Of a stretch of 64,000 nt of DNA, positions 24,826-36,420 are shown in pieces. The notes under the pieces are model-generated. The model was not told where the DNA came from. It did no database searches and saw only the letters and a program-made list of their open reading frames with translations. A program made the translations under genes and the position numbers. Position 1 is the stretch's first letter; every line of letters begins with the position of its first letter. The stretch comes from Fennellomyces sp. T-0311 (lineage: Eukaryota; Mucoromycota; Mucoromycetes; Mucorales; Lichtheimiaceae), in contig JALLLT010000001.1 of NCBI GenBank assembly GCA_025266875.1, positions 1,736,001-1,800,000 on the forward strand. The letters are read 5' to 3'.

Positions 24826-25296
24826 TTATTCTTTATTTTCGTCACCCACATTGGCGTTTCCGTTATCCTCTTGCAGTGGACCATCGTCTAGACTCAGATA
24901 CTGATAGATATCTACTGCAGGATGGTCCGGATCTTGTTCTTCTTCGAAGAAATGGATCTGACTGTTGCCTTCATTCATCGCTTCGTTTAGATCTGATTCT
25001 TCCATCTCAAGTAGTAGCTGGCCATACGTAACGACTTCATCCCATATCACAGAACTATATGCTTCAACGGCACTTTCATGCAAGTTCTGGTTGCTGGTAT
25101 CCGTACTCTCATTTGAGGTCTTGGCATCGATACATTCATTCAACTGACCTTCGTCCTCTTGACCAATCTGCTGCTTTTCTTCAGGAAGATTTTGATCATT
25201 TTCAGACAACGTGTACATTAGTAGACAAAGGTAGGTTCGACAACGTTTCATCATTTGAGCAACTTTAAGCGTTGCATAATATGTTTGGATCATCAT
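24826..25296 (-). CDS. Small acidic hypothetical protein
   Basis: An uninterrupted 156-codon frame starts MMIQTYYATLKVAQMMKRC (ATG 25294-25296). It becomes strongly acidic and Asn/Gln-rich toward the end, with IWDEVVTYGQLLLEMEESDL and DHPAVDIYQYLSLDDG. It has no signal peptide or membrane segment and no family that I recognise. The composition is more protein-like than the neighbouring shadow frames. It could be the 3' exon of a larger gene or a decayed gene. It is divergent from the GluRS gene, with 214 bp between the two ATGs. Confidence 0.4.
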   Translation of the reverse strand: MMIQTYYATLKVAQMMKRCRTYLCLLMYTLSENDQNLPEEKQQIGQEDEGQLNECIDAKTSNESTDTSNQNLHESAVEAYSSVIWDEVVTYGQLLLEMEESDLNEAMNEGNSQIHFFEEEQDPDHPAVDIYQYLSLDDGPLQEDNGNANVGDENKE

Positions 25297-25468
25297 TAAG
25301 CGGCTAGGTTACATCTGATTAGTAACGCCCTGCCAATCGCATGAAATTTGGAAGGAATTGACTGTTTGTGGAATACAAGCCGAACGGACCCGTATCGCTT
25401 CATGTTGACTCACGTTGTCGCAGTATAAGGGGTGTTATTTTTATGTGGCGGAGCAACATGTCAAACAA

Positions 25469-25476
25469 TATAAATA
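25469..25476 (+). promoter_or_regulatory. TATA box of the GluRS gene
   Basis: TATAAATA 42 bp upstream of the GluRS ATG at 25511, followed by a T-rich leader. Confidence 0.6.
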
Positions 25477-25510
25477 GTGGAAGCGCGTTCTACATTTTTT
25501 TCTTTACACA

Positions 25511-28122
25511 ATGACTCTCTCACTTATTGTTGCGTCCAAGGCCTCGCCTGCTAGCTATGGTAACGCCGGATTCATGTCCGGAATGAATCTTTTTCGCTGA
25601 TTGTTTGTTATAGCCGTTTTGGCCATTGCTGCTCAGGTCAACATGGCCAAGCCTCAAACTGTTGCTGTCGAATACCGCGATGCCGCCAATCTTGAAGGCG
25701 AAGGTGTCGGCAAGGTTGCTGCTGTGATCAAATACAACGGGTAAAAGAGAAAGAGAAACAGAAAACAAAATAGAAGCAATGGCTAAATGGACGCGAGCTA
25801 GTGAAAACTATGACAGCACCAACGCCATTGCTCGCTTGTTGGGCAGACTTGTTCCCGAGGCGGGCGTTTACAACGTCACCGATCCCATCAGCTCCACCTT
25901 GGCAAGTATCGACGTTGGCGATAAGAAGAAAGCGTTTAAACTAACAATGCGCAGGTGGATCAATGGTTGGATTTCGCCGAAAGCAAGTTGGCCACGGCCG
26001 ACTTTAAGGCTCTGGATGCTTCGTTCAAGGAACTCAACAAGTACTTGACGCTTCGTTCGTACTTGGTCGGTTACCAGCCTTCGTTGGCTGATTTTGTTGT
26101 CTGGGGTGCTTTGAAGGGTAAGTTATTATTTGCAGTGTAAAAAAAAGGCGTAAAAGCTTACACAATGACCAGCTTCGCCCGTCTTTGCTCGTGTCCTCAA
26201 GACCAAGAAGGAATCCATCGGTCTCTATCTTGCTCGTTGGTACGAATACATTGCATCCCTGGACGCCGCTCTGTTGGCCGTCAAGGATCTCCAGAACGCT
26301 GCCAAGGTAACAAAAACATGTGTTTGTGCTTGACCGTGGACACTCACGCGCGGATAATACAGCCCGCCAAGACAGCTGACCAAGGAAAGTTTGAGATTGG
26401 TCTCACTGAAGCCGAGATGGGCAAGGTTGTCACTCGCTTCCCTCCCGAGCCCAGTGGTTACCTCCACATTGGCCACGCCAAGGCTGCTCTGTTGAATCAG
26501 TACTTTGCTCAAGAGTACAAGGGCAAGATGATTGTCCGCTTCGACGACACCAACCCTAGCAAGGAAAAGACCGAGTTTGAGGAGTCCATTAAGGAGGATT
26601 TGGCCTTGATTGGCGTCGATTCGTCCATTGTCACCCACACTTCGGACTACTTTGATCAGATTTACGATTTGGCCTTGAAGATCATCAAGGAAGGTAACGC
26701 CTATGTCGATGATACCGACCAGGCTACCATGCGTGAGGAGCGTATGAAGGGCACTCCATCCAAGTGCCGTGACTTGTCCGTCGAGGAGAACTTGCGTCGT
26801 TTCGAGGAAATGAAGAAAGGCACAGAGTTTGTATGTGGAGACGGCCATGGGATAAACGAGGGTACTGATGATTGTTTTGTTTGTGCGTGTTGTAGGGTCA
26901 AACTTGCTGCGTTCGTGCCAAGATTAGCCCCGACGATCCCAACGGTACCATGCGTGATCCCGTCATCTACCGTTGCAACTTGACTCCTCACCACTACACC
27001 GGTGACAAGTGGAAGATCTACCCCACCTATGACTTTGCTTGCCCCATCGTCGACAGTTTGGAAGGCGTCTCGCACGCTCTGAGAACCAACGAATACCGTG
27101 ATCGTAACGTACAGTACGCATGGATGTTGAAGACTTTGGGTCTTCGCAACGTTGTCATTTGGGATTTCAGCCGTATCAACTTTGTCTACACTCTTCTGTC
27201 CAAGAGAAAGTTGCAGTGGTTTGTGGACAACGGCATCGTGGGTGGTTGGGACGATCCTCGCTTCCCCACCGTCCGCGGTAAGTTTCGTCACCACGCATAA
27301 AGGTCATTCAAATAGCTCATTGCGTCCATAGGTATCCGTCGTCGTGGTATGACCATCGAGGCACTCAAGCAGTACATCTTGATGCAGGGTGCGTCGCAAA
27401 ACACCCTTCTTCTCGAATGGGACAAGCTGTGGGCTTTGAACCGCAAGGTCATTGACCCCATTGCCCCTCGCCACACCGCTGTTATCAAGGACAAGATGGT
27501 GCAATGCAAGGTCCAGGGCGCTCCCGCCACTCCCGAGGTCAAGGATACTTTGAAGCACAAGAAGAACCCCGACATTGGCACCAAGAAGACCACTTACTCC
27601 AGCAAGATTGTGTTGGACCAAGAGGATGCCAAGTCCTTGGAAGTCGGTGAGGAAATCACCTTGATGGATTGGGGTAACGCCTTTGTTCGCAACGTCACCA
27701 AGGATGCCGATGGCAACGCCACCAGCGTCGATCTTGAGCTTCACTTGGAAGGTGACTTCAAGAAGACCAAGAAGAAGATCTCGTGGTTGTCGTACGGCGA
27801 CGAGATTGTCGATGTCTTGTTGGTCGACTACGATTACTTGATCACCAAGAAGAAGGTTGAGGAAGGTGATTCTGTTGACGAGCTGGTCACTCCCGTCAGC
27901 GAGTTCAAGACTCCTGCCGTAGCCGACGCCAATGTAGCTAGCTTGAAGACCGGTGATATCATCCAGTTCGAGCGCAAGGGCTTCTACATCTTGGATCAAC
28001 CCGCCACTGATTCGGCTCCAGCCCACTTTATCCACATTCCCGATGGCAAGGCTGCGTCGACCGTCTCCAAGGCCGATACGTCGGCAAAGAAGGGCGACAA
28101 GGGCGGCAAGAAGAAGCAGTAA
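25511..28122 (+). CDS. GUS1: Cytosolic glutamyl-tRNA synthetase
   Basis: It charges tRNA-Glu with glutamate for cytosolic translation. Exons join from [16 protein letters not shown] (ATG 25511) through a GST-like N-terminal domain ([32 protein letters not shown]), which in yeast Gus1 binds Arc1. The class I catalytic core follows: [20 protein letters not shown] (HIGH motif), [13 protein letters not shown], and the KMSKS-equivalent [10 protein letters not shown], then [18 protein letters not shown]. The anticodon-binding beta-barrels follow ([30 protein letters not shown]), ending in a Lys-rich tail GDKGGKKKQ. The type is the eukaryotic/archaeal GluRS/GlnRS, not the mitochondrial form. One intron uses GC-AG ends. 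Codons are strongly biased (AAG, ACC, GTC), as expected for high expression. It ends 57 bp from the convergent SUN-protein stop. Confidence 0.95.
25902..25954 (+). other. GC-AG intron in the GluRS gene
   Basis: The in-frame junction between SSTL and [11 protein letters not shown] needs a 53-bp intron with donor GCAAGT and acceptor GCAG. CTAAC sits 14 bp before the end as a likely branch site. The nearby GT donor (GTATCG) would shift the frame. Confidence 0.75.
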
Positions 28123-28179
28123 AGCATGTGTATTAATTATTAAAAGACGAAATATATGTACTTTTTCTGTTGCATCCAG

Positions 28180-30943
28180 CTATGACTCTGGTACCATTGC
28201 ATCATCGTCAATGGATTCTTTCCTTCTACGCACAAACTCGTATTCTAATTCACTGGTAAATGCAACGTCCTGAGGAGAGCTTCCGTCATCGCTCCATCGC
28301 CTCTTTGGTCGTGGTACATTTTCTCGAAACAAACTGTTGCCTCGTGGTCGACGTTCCGGTGATGTCGTGAATGATTCGGGCGATACGGCGAGGGCAGGAG
28401 GAGAAATTGGCTTCTTGGGCACTACTGGGTCGGCCGGTTGCGCATCAGCCGATTCACGTCGTTTGCGTTCGCGTGCTTGTGCCTCCATAATAGGCGATAG
28501 GATGCTCAATGTGCCACGCGACAATGCAACAAACACAAACAACATGATCACAATTACCAATTGCGCCATGGAAACCCGTCGTTCAAATGCAATCTATTCC
28601 ATTCATGCGTTGGCATTTGCTGGGCATATCGAACCACGAAAAATAAGAGACGCTTACTTGATCTGCCATCAATGCCATTTTGGCCGCCATTTCTTTCATA
28701 TTGTCTTCCGACAACTTTTGAAGCTCGTCATAAGCTTCTTCATAGCGTCGTTTCTATGGCAAACTTTGAGTTACTGGGCATTTTGAGTGATAAAGAAAAC
28801 AATACCATGTTATCGATGCGGCTGGATGCGGTATCGTTGAGTCGACCCAGTAGAAGAATGATCTGGTCCTGGTGTCGCTTTTCCATGTTCATAAACACAT
28901 CATTAAGCATCTTGTTCTGTTCGTCAAGGTAACGCTGCGACAGGGTGGCATTCAATTCGAGCGCGTTCAGGCGCTTCATGATGTTCTTGTAGATGGATTC
29001 CTGGGTATAACTGTCCTTGTGTCCGCTACCTGGTTTTTGCACACGGCCACTTGCCGCTGCGGATTCATTGATTGGATGCGTGCTGGATGCCGAACTGACG
29101 TGGGATGTCGCCGTGGTAGTGTGAGTAGCACTGCTGCTTGTTGTGGTGGATGATGAAATGATGGTTGTCTCCATACCATCGTTCTTGATCAGCGGTTCCT
29201 CTTCTGGTTCCTGGGTAGTGGATTCTTCGGCGACCGTAGTATTGTGAGGCGCTTCATCAGTTTGTGTCTTGGTCTCCTCGTGAGTCGCTGATGGATCAGT
29301 CACAGTGGTTGTATCCATCGGCTCCTCTTCAGGACTGATTGTTTCCGTCGGTAAAATCGAAGGCGACTCTGTGGTAACAACAGCTGGAACGACAGTAGAC
29401 GTCGATGATGAAGCATCCGAACTGTTACTGGATGCCGAAATGACAGGAATACTTTCAGTCGGTGTGGGTTCATCAATAATACCCACGGTAGCTTCATTCT
29501 TGTCTTCGTCCGGGATAACTGTGGGTAACGGCTCATCCTCCGCATCACTCACGGGCAAGATCATGGACAGCTGCTGTTGATCCTCCTCGTCATTGGTGGT
29601 ATCTTGCTCGTCGACAACGGTGGGGACGGATGTGTTTGCGGTTTCAATGTTTGGATGGATGATTTCGTCGCGCACTTCACTTGGCCACAAGTATTCGTCT
29701 TCACTCTGGTAATCCCCGTCGCTAAAGAGTCCCCGCCGCTCCACAAGGTTAAAGTATTCCATCATTGGCATTCCGTGCACGCGAACCAAGCTCAACGGAC
29801 AGTAGTACTCGTGTCCATAATGGCTCAAGAATTCAATCTTGATGTTCTCGTACCATCCGAATCGATTCTTGACTTTGAATACCTGTTTGCATGCAACCGA
29901 GTTAGAGTAATAGAAAGCTAATAGACGTCAAAAATTACCTGCAAATCTCTTGTGTTACGCGCCTGCCATTGGCCAAGCAAGCGCCAGTCTTTGGTTGGGT
30001 ATCGATCAGCAACGTACACGCGAAACTCGCTGAACGTGCTGGAAAAGAATTCAAAGTTGGCCATGACAATCGTATCGATCAAGACGGCTTCGCAAAGATT
30101 GATTACGACGAATTTTTCTGCCGAGCACTTGTTGAGCATATACTGATCCTTGGACTCGTACAGGATCGACTGAGCACCCTTGGCTTCCTTGTTTGCGGCA
30201 CGTACGGTGGCTGCGCAATCGATGGATGCGTAATTGAACCGCTCCTTCAGTGACTTGATAGGAACTTCCACAATGAGCTTTTGCTCTTTTGGCGGCTTGC
30301 TCCGGCTTGGTTCGATGTATTCGTCTTCGTCATACACGTTTGCGTGAGGCGGAGACTGTCCAACCTCAAACATGGAACCAAAGTCATCGGCAAACCCTCC
30401 ATCCACGCTATCGATCATTTGGCCAATGTTTCCACCCGTGGGTCTCCGTTTGCCGGCTGCCACATTGTTTTCCTTTTGTAATACGCGCTGTCGCAACTCT
30501 TCAAACGAAAGCAATGGCCCGTTGTTATCGTTGTTGGGATGGTCGACCGTCGCGCTTAACGTGGGTGAGCGTGTTGTGGATGATGGTATGACAGGAGTGG
30601 ACGAGGTGTCGCCACGTGGCTCCGGCTCCAGTGTCACCGCTTCAGTCGCTTCTTGCGGCTGCTCTTCATTGAACATGGGAGGAAACAGCAAATTGAAATC
30701 GGCATCGTGACCTAGTCCAGAGAGGATGGAAACGTCGGGAAAGAGGGCCTGAAAGGAATCCAGATCGCTTTGCTGGAATGCAGGACACATTTCTAACATT
30801 ACATCATTTTCACGGAATCGTAGACACTGGCGTCGGTCAATAGAGCGTTGTTCATGTGCATGGCTGACGATGGATAATGGAATGAGGGTGCAAACTGTGT
30901 ATAGTGGGTAGAAAGCTAAAATATATATACAGATCGGGCGCAT
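28180..30943 (-). CDS. SLP1: SUN-domain ER membrane protein (SLP1/OPT type)
   Basis: It begins with signal peptide MRPICIYILAFYPLYTVCTL (ATG 30943). A low-complexity lumenal region follows, then a mid-protein SUN domain: RFNYASIDCAATVRAANKEA, SILYESKDQYMLNKCS, FVVINLCEAVLIDTIVMANF, FRVYVADRYPTKDWRLLGQW and YYCPLSLVRVHGMPMMEYF. Next are a long Ser/Thr/Glu-rich linker and a coiled coil (LNATLSQRYLDEQNKMLND; KRRYEEAYDELQKLSED). A transmembrane helix (MAQLVIVIMLFVFVAL) and a basic cytosolic tail end the protein. This order matches yeast Slp1 and animal SUCO/OPT. Slp1 acts with Emp65 in the ER to protect soluble proteins from degradation. Four exons are evident, with short GT-AG introns. The start lies about 80 bp from the stop of the sugar transporter upstream. 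Confidence 0.9.
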
Positions 30944-31022
30944 TTTTGTATGCGCATCAAGAAAAGGAAAAAAAAATGGGAAAGAGAAGGGCCGTCTAAT
31001 CACATTATATATGGAGAGATTT

Positions 31023-33008
31023 TCACTTTCCATACGATTTCTTTCCATCTTCTTCCTCGCCTTCGATCGACGGGGATGAGAAGAGCATGTCCATTTCTTC
31101 CAGCGTCTTGCCCTGGTTTGCCCTTTGTGTTAGCTTTTTGCCCGTCAACGAATGCAAACTCGCCAGTTACCTTGGTTTCGGGTAGTGTCACCAAGCAGAA
31201 GATTGCCATGACAATGCACCAAGAGCCGAAAAATATGTAGGTGCCTAACGTGCTGCTGGCTTTATGGACGTTAGTCGTTCCCATCAAAGATGCCTATTGC
31301 GCATTACGTACCCAAGAGAAGTGGGCTGAATTTACCCACGATGGCATTGAATATCCAATTGACAGCTGTCGTAACTGAAGTGCTTTTAGCACGCATCCTT
31401 CGGATCACAAAAGAAAAAAGAAAGGTGAGTTTCTGTTTCCCTAATTAGTGTCCATTGTTACATTTACCACATGGGATAGATTTCTGAGCAATAAATCCAT
31501 GGAATGGGTCCCCACGACAATGAAAAGCAAATGGCATACACTATTCGAATGCACAATTAATCTTTCTCGCAGTTCAAAGAAAACATATGACCTTCAAACT
31601 TACTATACATAAATGCGATTCCCTGAAAAAATATATGCATTTTTAGGTTTGCTGGATCATCCTAGCACATGTTTCAAAACTTACCACGTACGATGCAACA
31701 CTCACTGCACCATCGACAGTAGGTGGCCTGACACCTACGCAAATAGCGACGGACATCATGCAAGTTCCCATTGCCACACCTCCACCAATGAGCAACAGAC
31801 GTCTACCGAATCGATCGACCAGACAAGAGAATCCAAGCAAGGTAACAGTCATCTTGACCAGACCATAGACACCGGTTGCCAACAATTCTGCCGTATTGGA
31901 TGATAATCCAATGGATCTGAAAATAATCGGACTGTAGTAATTGATCACGTTTGTGCCCGTCAATTGTTGAAACATTTGCAACGCGCAACCCAACAGCAAC
32001 CGTTTTCGATTTTGTCTCGCAAACACATGTCGCCAACCGGATTGTCCTTGCGTCGTCAACCCATTTTGGATTTGTTCGATTTCTTTTCCAACTTGGATAT
32101 CGTCCACTTCTAAACTGCGGATACGAGCAATCACCTGGCGTGCTTCCTCAATCTTGCCGTGCGCGCATAGACATCGCGGTGTCTCAAACAAAAATAGCAT
32201 CCCGATAAGCATGATGCCGCCAGGAACGGTTTGCACAATTAATGGAATTCGCCATAATGCATTGTCTGCGCTGTCGACGTGTCGTTGAACAGCATAATTG
32301 GTCCAGTATGACATGGCTAAGCCCGCTGCGATGAAAAATTGCCATAATCCGCCGAGAATGCCACGTTGGGTTTGATGTGCAATTTCAGCTACGTATATCT
32401 GTTTATGTGTTAGTGTCGTGTTTCGTGTTTCAAGATGTGTTACTTACAGGTACTAGCATTGACAGGGCTCCAACGCCTTATCTTTTGAGGTCAGTATATT
32501 TCTCACTGATCTGAGATAAGCTATTTTTTTAGAGTGCATACCTAATCCAGCAACCAGTCGACCTGCATAAAGCATAGGCAATCCGTCACCAATGATTTGC
32601 AATATACCTCCAACGGAAAACACTGCGGCGGCTATCATGATACTCCATTTTCGGCCAAGTTTATCTAAAATTTTGCTTATGTGTTACAAAAATAGCACCA
32701 TTTTTCCCCCCTCAGCGATCTTTTACCTGCTGTGGTAGTTGCGGCCAAGCTTCCAAAGAGACATCCAATCTGCAACACGGCGACAATGTTGCCATTGATA
32801 TCCGCTTCACGTATTTTATCATTCGGATCGATGCCAAAATGCGTTTGAAACGACGGCGCAATGAAAAGGCCACCGACGACACCCAAATCAAACCCTACAG
32901 AAAGAAATGTAAATCATCCATCACTTCTTGTCAATCTGAGACGGTAGTACCAAATAGGAATCCGCCGAGGCATGACACGAGAGCTGCTGCGGCCGTCCAA
33001 ACGGTCAT
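31023..33008 (-). CDS. MFS sugar (hexose) transporter
   Basis: This is a 12-helix major facilitator of the sugar-porter family. Exons join from MTVWTAAAALVSCLGGFLFG (ATG 33008) into FDLGVVGG. Family signatures follow: GRKWSI after helix 2, GRLVAGLGVGALSMLVPIYV, ETPRCL after helix 6, QQLTGTNVINYYSP in helix 7, DRFGRRLLLIGG, and SWGPIPWIYCSEIYPM. The end is PETKGKTLEEMDMLF followed by an acidic tail, TGA at 31023-31025. Near the 3' end the introns must use the downstream acceptors (CATAAAG, AAACCAG) to keep the PETKGKTLEEMD frame. Retained-intron frames there look open but lack the family ending. The substrate is probably a hexose; the exact sugar cannot be told. At about eight introns it is denser than its neighbours. 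Confidence 0.9.
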
Positions 33009-33483
33009 GTTGAAAGTAGGCTTAGGTAAAAGAGGTTGATACTCGGAAGAGCGGAAGAATGAAGATCTTGTTCGCATATTGACTGATGTTTATATTTTAA
33101 TTATTTATCTGCAAGCAAGCAAGAATGATCACTTGCGTGAAAGTTGTGCAGGGGGAAAACGACGACCAAAAAAAAGTGTAACTCGAAAGTATATATAGGG
33201 CCCGGATGATTTTCATGCAGCTCGTGACACCGAGCCGAATCCAGTCCGAATCGGCTGCCATGCTGTATGTATAGGTTTATATATATCACCTCTTGATCGT
33301 CTCAAGCATGCTGCTCGAAATAGACTTGTTTGAAGCCATTGGGGCTTTGGTTATGTATACTAAGCCTTGTTGTCGGCAAGCTGCCAGGCCAACAACGACA
33401 ACATAAATGCGGAGTTGCCGAGTCACGAGTAAAACGGGAGAGAGACACGATCAAAACTGTTTTTCGAGGCAACGTTTAAATAA
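33009..33483. other. Divergent promoter region
   Basis: About 475 bp between the divergent starts of the sugar transporter and the SAP30BP-like gene. TATA-like runs occur near 33191-33198 and 33276-33284. No gene was seen. Confidence 0.4.
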
Positions 33484-34446
33484 ATGAGCGCACTTGCAGG
33501 TTTACAATACTATTCGGATGAGGATGAAGACAAGGAGGTTGAGGAACAAAAGGTTCAAGAACCAGTAAAAGGTAGCACCTTTTTATATGCAAATCTGATT
33601 GCGCATGTCAACTGATTTTATTAAATCTTTAGAAAAGCAACCAGAACCTCCAGCAGCAGCATTACCCAAAGAATCACCCAAGCCGGTAAGCCGTTCTATA
33701 CCACGATCGACCGGTAAACCTGGAACACTAAATGCTCCTGCAGTCCGTAGGTTTGTGTAGTTACTATATTGGGGAGTTTACGGACAGAAAAAAAAGCTCA
33801 CTACTTGAAAAAGAAGAAAAGCCACGAATAGATGAACCACCTGCAGCCGTAAGGCAGCATTTGAATAGAACTGACCAAGCACAACGAAAGTTACTATTGA
33901 AACCAAAGCCTATTCCGGGCGTGGATAATTGGGGGATTCCACCCGAACCGGAAACTCCATGCGACCCTGAACGTTTGGTAAGCGCTGATTGATTACGGTG
34001 TAAAAAGTTACTCATCCGTATCGCAGGAAAAAATCGTGCATTTCCTTCAACTACGAGCTTCAGGACATAAGCTAAACGAGCATCTTCAGCGCAACAAGGC
34101 GTTTCGCAACCCGAGAATCTATGCCAAATTGGTAGAGTTTATAGACTTGGATGAAACTGGCAGCAATTTCGACAAGAGCCAATTCGATCCACAATTCCCT
34201 AAAGAAGCCTATATTGATGGAATTTTGGAACAACAGCGGAAATATGCAGAGGAAAAGGCACTGGCTCAACAAAACCGAACCAACATATCATTCGTTCCAC
34301 CACAACAGCAAGAACAATCGGCGGCTATGGCGGCTGCCATGGCAAATGTTGCCAAGGTAGCAAGTCGGATTACCCAGCAACAAAAGCGCCCAACCGGAAA
34401 CGCTCAATATGACGAACGAGAACGCAAACGAACTCATCGCGAATAA
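33484..34446 (+). CDS. SAP30BP/HCNGP-like nuclear protein
   Basis: Four to five exons join from MSALAGLQYYSDEDEDKEVE (ATG 33484). The N-terminus is acidic and disordered. The conserved HCNGP block is clear: WGIPPEPETPCDPERLEKI, HKLNEHLQRNKAFRNPRIYA, KLVEFIDLDETGSNFDKSQF and DPQFPKEAYIDGI, followed by a Gln/Ala-rich tail ending ERERKRTHRE. Vertebrate SAP30BP is a nuclear co-regulator, also linked to splicing of short introns with RBM17. That last role would be fitting in a genome full of roughly 50-bp introns, but this is inference. The stop lies 87 bp before the NAD kinase ATG on the same strand. Confidence 0.9.
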
Positions 34447-34533
34447 AATTGTTGTCAAAGTTTTTGATCATCTCTTTTTTCTGTGTTAATTCGCCTTTCT
34501 TTTTAATTTACCGCCTAAAAACAAAAAAAAAGT

Positions 34534-36308
34534 ATGCCAACTCGCATAATCTTTCGATCGTTACGAACATGGGCAGTACGTTCGTATAGTACAGTGCGTC
34601 AAACGACGGAATTACCAGACAAGGTTCATTTCAAGTTGACGCGAGAACAATGGGCACTTGGTATATATATGAATGACGAATTAACGAAAAGTATTAAAAC
34701 ATTGAATCAACCTTGTTCAGACGGAACCGAGAGTGGTTTACCAATGCAAAGTATGTTTGACAAGATCAAGACGCGTGAAACAACGAATATTCTTCAAGCA
34801 CCCGGCAGTACTTATGGGTAAGCTCTATGAATAAACACGCATAAAAATAGATGCATGAACGAGGCTGGTTTTTTTTTTCACAAAACAGGGGCAAGTTTAC
34901 ACTTGACTGGACCGAACGACCGCGAAACGTATTGATTATCAAGAAGCCGAACGATATAAAGACGGAAAACGCCTTGATCCAAGTGGCAAAGTATGAACCA
35001 CAATCCACCGTATTCGCTGCCATTTAACTGTGTGTGTCACAATCAGTTGGTTGAACAGAGAACACCCAGATCTAAACTTGATCGTTGAACCAAGCGTTGC
35101 CGTACATTTCCAGGAAAGATTGCCCTTTGTTCACGTAATACCACGAGGTAAAGAAAGGGCCATCCATCTATCATGCACGCTTACAGTGAATTCTAGACCA
35201 AAAGCACGAGTATACCCGAACAGTCGATTTTGCTATCACATTAGGAGGTGACGGCACCATGTTGCATCTGTCCTCACTATTTCCAAAAGCTACACCCCCT
35301 GTCGTATGCTTTTCTTTGGGCACCCTCGGTTTCCTCATGTCTTTTCGTGGGTAAATTGTCGAAAGCAACAAGAATCCATGTTTTTGCTTACGTTTTCCAT
35401 ATATAGAATTCAGGCACTTTAAACGCGTGTTGACTGACATGACGACGGGGAAAGTTGCGCTGATGCTGCGTATGCGACTATTTTGCTCGCTGCACCAAGC
35501 GGATGGACGGCGAATCACAGTGGATGGAAAGGAAGTGGGTATGTCAATTATATTTTTCTTTTAGGGAAAGTGGATGATCAAGGCTGCTCAACTGTAATAC
35601 AGGGGATCGACAAGTCATGAACGAAGTGTCGTTGCACCGTGGTCGGTATCCACATTTGACGGCTATTGAATGTTACGTGGATGGTGAATTTTTGACTGAA
35701 TGTGTGGTATGTCCGGATCATCACGCATCATGATATAAGCTAAAAGTGTGAGTCATTTAGGCTGATGGGTATGTGTGCATGGATTGGATGGATGTGACAA
35801 AGATAGACTCAAAGGCGTTTGTGAGATTAGACTTATCGTATCTACACCGACTGGATCTACAGCGTATTCATTGTCTGCCGGTGGTCCAATTGTTCATCCA
35901 AGTGTACAAAGTTTGGTCATGACACCCATCTGTCCACGATCCTTATCATTTAGAACGGTGTTATTACCCCCTAGTGCGAATATTCGATTACAGGTACGTA
36001 ATACTTCAGCACTAATACACAAGGATGCTAAACTTTATGTAGATTGGCGATGCCAGCCGGAGTCAAATTGAAGTATCGATGGATGGTCAAGAAATATTCT
36101 TGCTTGATAAAGGCGAATACCTGCAGGTAAGCTAAACCTGTTTGCGTTAAAAGAAATAGACAGTTTACCTCGTATGAAATAGGTTCGAATGTCAAAATAC
36201 CCTATTCCGTGTGTTACGCGTGTAAGCGAAGGAACAGATTGGGCCAAGGATATCAACGAACTACTCAAATGGAATCAAAACTTTGGACGTAATTTGGGTT
36301 CAATGTAA
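34534..36308 (+). CDS. NAD(H) kinase, probably mitochondrial
   Basis: It phosphorylates NAD(H) to NADP(H). Exons join from [20 protein letters not shown], a basic Ser/Arg leader of mitochondrial type. Key motifs are [20 protein letters not shown] (GGDG), [33 protein letters not shown] (the NE motif), and [20 protein letters not shown] followed by [20 protein letters not shown]. The C-terminal beta part is [20 protein letters not shown], and the end is [11 protein letters not shown] with TAA at 36306-36308. The leader suggests a role like yeast Pos5 (mitochondrial NADH kinase). The catalytic region alone does not tell NAD from NADH preference. It converges on the chitin synthase gene, 112 bp between stops. 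Confidence 0.92.
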
Positions 36309-36420
36309 ACTACATACAAGCCGTTTTATATATCTATATATAAAATGCTACGAAATAGAGTAAAAAAAAGGATAAAATGATTCACAACGGTAAAAAAAAG
36401 TATATAGTATATAAAGAAAA

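Noticed and set aside
26225..28035. Long minus-strand frames opposite the GluRS gene
   Set aside because: They are shadows of a strongly codon-biased gene; the plus strand carries all class I synthetase motifs.
31000..31287. Open frame at the 3' end of the sugar transporter giving a basic C-terminus
   Set aside because: It reads through an intron; splicing at AAACCAG gives the family ending PETKGKTLEEMD and a stop at 31023.
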